From DATLWR01 sp035576205 (GTDB lineage Bacteria > Pseudomonadota > Zetaproteobacteria > Mariprofundales > Mariprofundaceae): 7,475 nt of DNA. Within the stretch, counting starts at the first letter, position 1. Each line of letters starts with the position of its first letter. Positions 5,540 through 7,475 of the stretch are shown piece by piece. The stretch spans positions 1 through 7,475 of the forward strand of contig DATLWR010000045.1 of NCBI GenBank assembly GCA_035576205.1, written 5' to 3'. A program made the translations under genes and the position numbers. The notes below the pieces were generated by a model. The model was given only the letters and a program-made list of their open reading frames with translations, did not search any database and was not told where the DNA came from.

Positions 5540-6685
5540 TCAGGGAAGAAGCACCCGGTAGTACTGCACCAGCGCATCCGTTACCAGTACAGAAGAAAAC
5601 TCATCGCAAGCCCTGGCATATGCTGCCTTGCCACAACGGCTACGCATCTCAGGCGAATCAGCGAATCTCAACATGCAGTCCGCAAGACCATCCACATCGC
5701 CGGGTTCGTGCAAAAGCCCCGTAACCTCTTCGACCACGGCATCGGTAACACCGTAGATCCGCGATGCCACTGCCGGAATGCCGCTGGCTGCAGCCTCGAT
5801 GATACTGCTTCCGAAACCTTCTCGATAACTCGGTAAACAAAACAGGTCGGCAGCGGCCATAAACTGCTCGGGATGCTCCGTGTAATCGACGAAATGAAGC
5901 CTATCGACGCAGGAAGTGCACAACCGCTTCATTTCGGCCTGCAGATCACATTCGTCCGGCCCGACAACAAGCAATCGAGCTTCCCGGCATCGTTGCCCCA
6001 ATTGGCAAAATGCCCGTGCGAGATCAAACATCCCCTTGTCAGGAGTCAATCTCCCGACAAAAAGAAAAACAAGATCGCCCTCCGGAATGCCGAGTTCCTT
6101 TCGGACCAAGGCCCGTTTTTCCGGATCCGGCCGGAAACGCTCCACATCCACACCGCAGATAGAACCGCTGGCAAGCACCCTGATTTTCTTGGGATTAACG
6201 ATTCCCTGATCTATCAGGAAATCGCGTTGCGAAGCGCTGTCGGCCAATAGGTGTGTCGCACAGACTGCTATCAAGCGATCAGCCGACCGAAGCAGCCAGC
6301 GAAAAAATCCCTTCTGTGTCACCCAGACCTGGCCAGTGAATATATGCACGCGCACCGGAATACGTGCCAAGAACCCGGCAAGCATCGCCAGTAGTCCTGC
6401 CTTGGGCGTTACGGACTGAATGATATCGAACCGTTCTTTTCTGAAGAGACCAATCAGTTGCAGCAACCCTTTCAAATCCTGCTTGAGAGCGATCGCGCGC
6501 GCGATCTGAAGCGGGTATATCCGGCCTTCAATACCGGCCTCCCGCAAGCTGTCGGGATGGTTGGTATTAACGACAATACTGACATCATACTGGCGTTGCA
6601 AAGCGGCAATATGCCCTTTCAGAAATGCCTTTAGGGTCATTTCGCTTGCAACTATAATGCAAATTCTTTTTCTGCGACTTGTCAT
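5540..6685 (-). CDS. GT4 glycosyltransferase (GT-B fold, CapM/EpsD-like)
   Basis: A 381-residue retaining glycosyltransferase expected to extend the undecaprenyl-linked glycan on the cytoplasmic side of the inner membrane. The N-terminal lobe opens with KRICIIVASEMTLKAFLKG (6-24), followed by FDIIQSVTPKAGLLAMLAG (86-104) and RVHIFTGQVW (112-121), a pattern seen in polysaccharide-locus GT4 enzymes. The donor lobe carries FLFVGRLTPDKGMFDLARAF (207-226), where Arg212 and Lys217 are the likely nucleotide-diphosphate contacts. LPSYREGFGSSIIEAAASG (284-302) contains the standard E-x7-E pair Glu289/Glu297. The hydrophobic patch at 96-106 may aid membrane association. Two starts compete: GTG at 6688 (four-base overlap with the epimerase) and ATG at 6685 (TGATG junction). 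I chose the ATG because it is the stronger codon; the Shine-Dalgarno is weak for both. The donor sugar is unknown. Confidence 0.93.
   Translation of the reverse strand: MTSRRKRICIIVASEMTLKAFLKGHIAALQRQYDVSIVVNTNHPDSLREAGIEGRIYPLQIARAIALKQDLKGLLQLIGLFRKERFDIIQSVTPKAGLLAMLAGFLARIPVRVHIFTGQVWVTQKGFFRWLLRSADRLIAVCATHLLADSASQRDFLIDQGIVNPKKIRVLASGSICGVDVERFRPDPEKRALVRKELGIPEGDLVFLFVGRLTPDKGMFDLARAFCQLGQRCREARLLVVGPDECDLQAEMKRLCTSCVDRLHFVDYTEHPEQFMAAADLFCLPSYREGFGSSIIEAAASGIPAVASRIYGVTDAVVEEVTGLLHEPGDVDGLADCMLRFADSPEMRSRCGKAAYARACDEFSSVLVTDALVQYYRVLLP
6118..6137. repeat. Inverted repeat within the GT4 gene
   Basis: TTTCCGG (6118-6124) and CCGGAAA (6131-6137) are perfect 7-base arms around a six-base centre. 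The minus strand encodes FRPDPEK. No T-run follows on either strand, so it is not a terminator. It contains CCGGATCCGG (6121-6130), the same 10-base palindrome found at 2922-2931. Confidence 0.5.
6491..6506. repeat. 16-bp perfect palindrome within the GT4 gene
   Basis: GATCGCGC followed by GCGCGATC is a perfect palindrome, overlapping GCGATCGC at 6489-6496. It encodes Ile-Ala-Arg-Ala-Ile on the minus strand and may simply reflect high-GC codon choice. Confidence 0.5.
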
Positions 6686-7475
6686 CACTTGCTTTTGTAT
6701 GCGGCAACCAATTGTTTCAAGCCGTTTTCCATCGACATAACAGGAGAATAGCCCAACTCCTCCTTGATCTTATCAATCGGGTAAATACTGCGATTCACCA
6801 GAGCGTCGACTCTCGATTGAGTCAGTGGGAACCTCGGGATTAACCCCATCACCTTGCTGGCCCAGCGTACAGGCATCTCAGGAAACCGCAATTTTGGCAC
6901 ACAGCGCCCAAGCGCATCCGAGATGATGCGAACAAACGCTTCGATCGTGCAATAATCCGAAATATTGTAAATCTTACCTTTTGCTGCCGTACTTGTTCCG
7001 CACTGAACCAAGCCAGCCACAACATTATCAATATGGATATAGTTCGCCGATGCGCCTGGCCTGCCGATAAAAAAGAACAGCCCCTGATCGATCATTTTTA
7101 TCAGACCAAACAACGATTGGTTCTTCATGCCCCCACCAAACACATTGGAAGGGCGCAATACAGAGCAACTAAAAGCCCCTTGTTTCGCTGCCTGTAGCAC
7201 AAGTCTGTCCGATTCTGCTTTGGTTACCTCGTATTCACCTTGCGGATTCAAGGGCGACTCTTCCGTAACCACACCCTTCGCAACAGGCCCGTACACACCA
7301 ACACTGCTAAGCTGAACCCAGTGCCCGATACAGCATCGTGCAGCAACATCAATCAGGTTGCGTGTGCCATCGATATGCACTGCGCGCATTGTGGCTTCAT
7401 CGGTCAATTGTCCAGCACAGTGGTAGAGGACATCGGCACCATCAACAAACGATTGGAGACTTTCAACATTCAACA
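6685..7475 (-). CDS. Extended SDR NAD(P)-dependent sugar-nucleotide epimerase/dehydratase/reductase (5'-truncated by window edge)
   Basis: About 262 C-terminal residues are visible; the frame enters open from the right edge, and the first apparent start at 7473 is TTG (an internal Leu), not a real initiation site. The N-terminal GxxGxxG cofactor motif lies outside the window. Numbering from 7473, VLYHCAGQL (15-23) is the strand-4 NAD(P) motif, LSSVGVYGP (55-63) holds the catalytic serine region, and YEVTK (81-85) gives the Tyr-x3-Lys catalytic pair. LRPSNVFGGG (106-115) and NYIHIDNVVAGLV follow as in extended SDRs acting on nucleotide sugars. The C-terminus (SIYPIDKIKEELGYSP) matches the sugar-binding lobe. 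It probably interconverts or reduces a UDP-sugar for the same glycan: a 4-epimerase or a 4-keto reductase (WbpV-like) are both plausible and I cannot choose. Composition looks more AT-rich than the genes to the left. Confidence 0.88.
   Translation of the reverse strand, partial: LNVESLQSFVDGADVLYHCAGQLTDEATMRAVHIDGTRNLIDVAARCCIGHWVQLSSVGVYGPVAKGVVTEESPLNPQGEYEVTKAESDRLVLQAAKQGAFSCSVLRPSNVFGGGMKNQSLFGLIKMIDQGLFFFIGRPGASANYIHIDNVVAGLVQCGTSTAAKGKIYNISDYCTIEAFVRIISDALGRCVPKLRFPEMPVRWASKVMGLIPRFPLTQSRVDALVNRSIYPIDKIKEELGYSPVMSMENGLKQLVAAYKSK

Noticed and set aside
6118..6137. Hairpin next to a T/A run considered as an intrinsic terminator
   Set aside because: On the plus strand the T-run precedes the hairpin; on the minus strand an A-run follows it. 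Neither orientation gives a hairpin followed by a U-run, and it lies inside a gene.

Overview
The window is a stretch of a surface-polysaccharide or glycan biosynthesis locus (O-antigen, capsule, exopolysaccharide or protein-glycan type). All eight genes that can be supported lie on the minus strand, so transcription runs from the right edge to the left edge. There are no RNA genes, mobile elements or CRISPR arrays. Coding density is close to 100 percent; the only real gap is about 117 bases (5423-5539). The mostly high GC, strong Shine-Dalgarno sequences, GTG starts and the families present suggest a Gram-negative proteobacterium, possibly a gammaproteobacterium. The species cannot be named from this sequence.

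In transcription order the genes are: (1) the C-terminal part of an extended SDR sugar-nucleotide epimerase/dehydratase, entering from the right edge; (2) a GT4 glycosyltransferase with a standard E-x7-E motif; then the 117-base gap; (3) a left-handed beta-helix acetyltransferase of the CatB/Vat (xenobiotic acetyltransferase) type; (4) a Wzx-like polytopic flippase; (5) a second GT4 glycosyltransferase with a variant E-x6-E motif; (6) a short PglC-type phosphoglycosyl transferase, the probable initiating enzyme; (7) a PglD/NeuD-type sugar N-acetyltransferase; (8) a DegT/DnrJ/EryC1 PLP aminotransferase with a GTG start, leaving through the left edge.

Working together, genes 6-8 form the PglC-PglD-PglE set, known to make and transfer an N-acetylated 4-amino-4,6-dideoxy-HexNAc such as N,N'-diacetylbacillosamine. 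The aminotransferase would make the 4-amino sugar nucleotide, the acetyltransferase would N-acetylate it, and the membrane transferase would load the sugar phosphate onto undecaprenyl phosphate. The two GT4 enzymes would extend the lipid-linked unit, the CatB-like enzyme could O- or N-acetylate it, and the flippase would move it to the periplasm. The matching 4,6-dehydratase (PglF/CapD-like) and any Wzy polymerase or oligosaccharyltransferase are not in the window; the dehydratase is predicted just beyond the left edge.

Genes 3-8 are joined by overlaps or zero spacing (TGAATG, TAATG, ATGA, ATGA, and a stop codon that is part of the next Shine-Dalgarno), which indicates one translationally coupled operon. 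No promoter or terminator could be supported. I found no clear sign of a wholly new system. The points most worth a second look are the tight bacillosamine-like cassette, the second acetyltransferase behind the only gap, a 24-base near-perfect palindrome inside one glycosyltransferase gene, and the AT-richer gene at the right edge.
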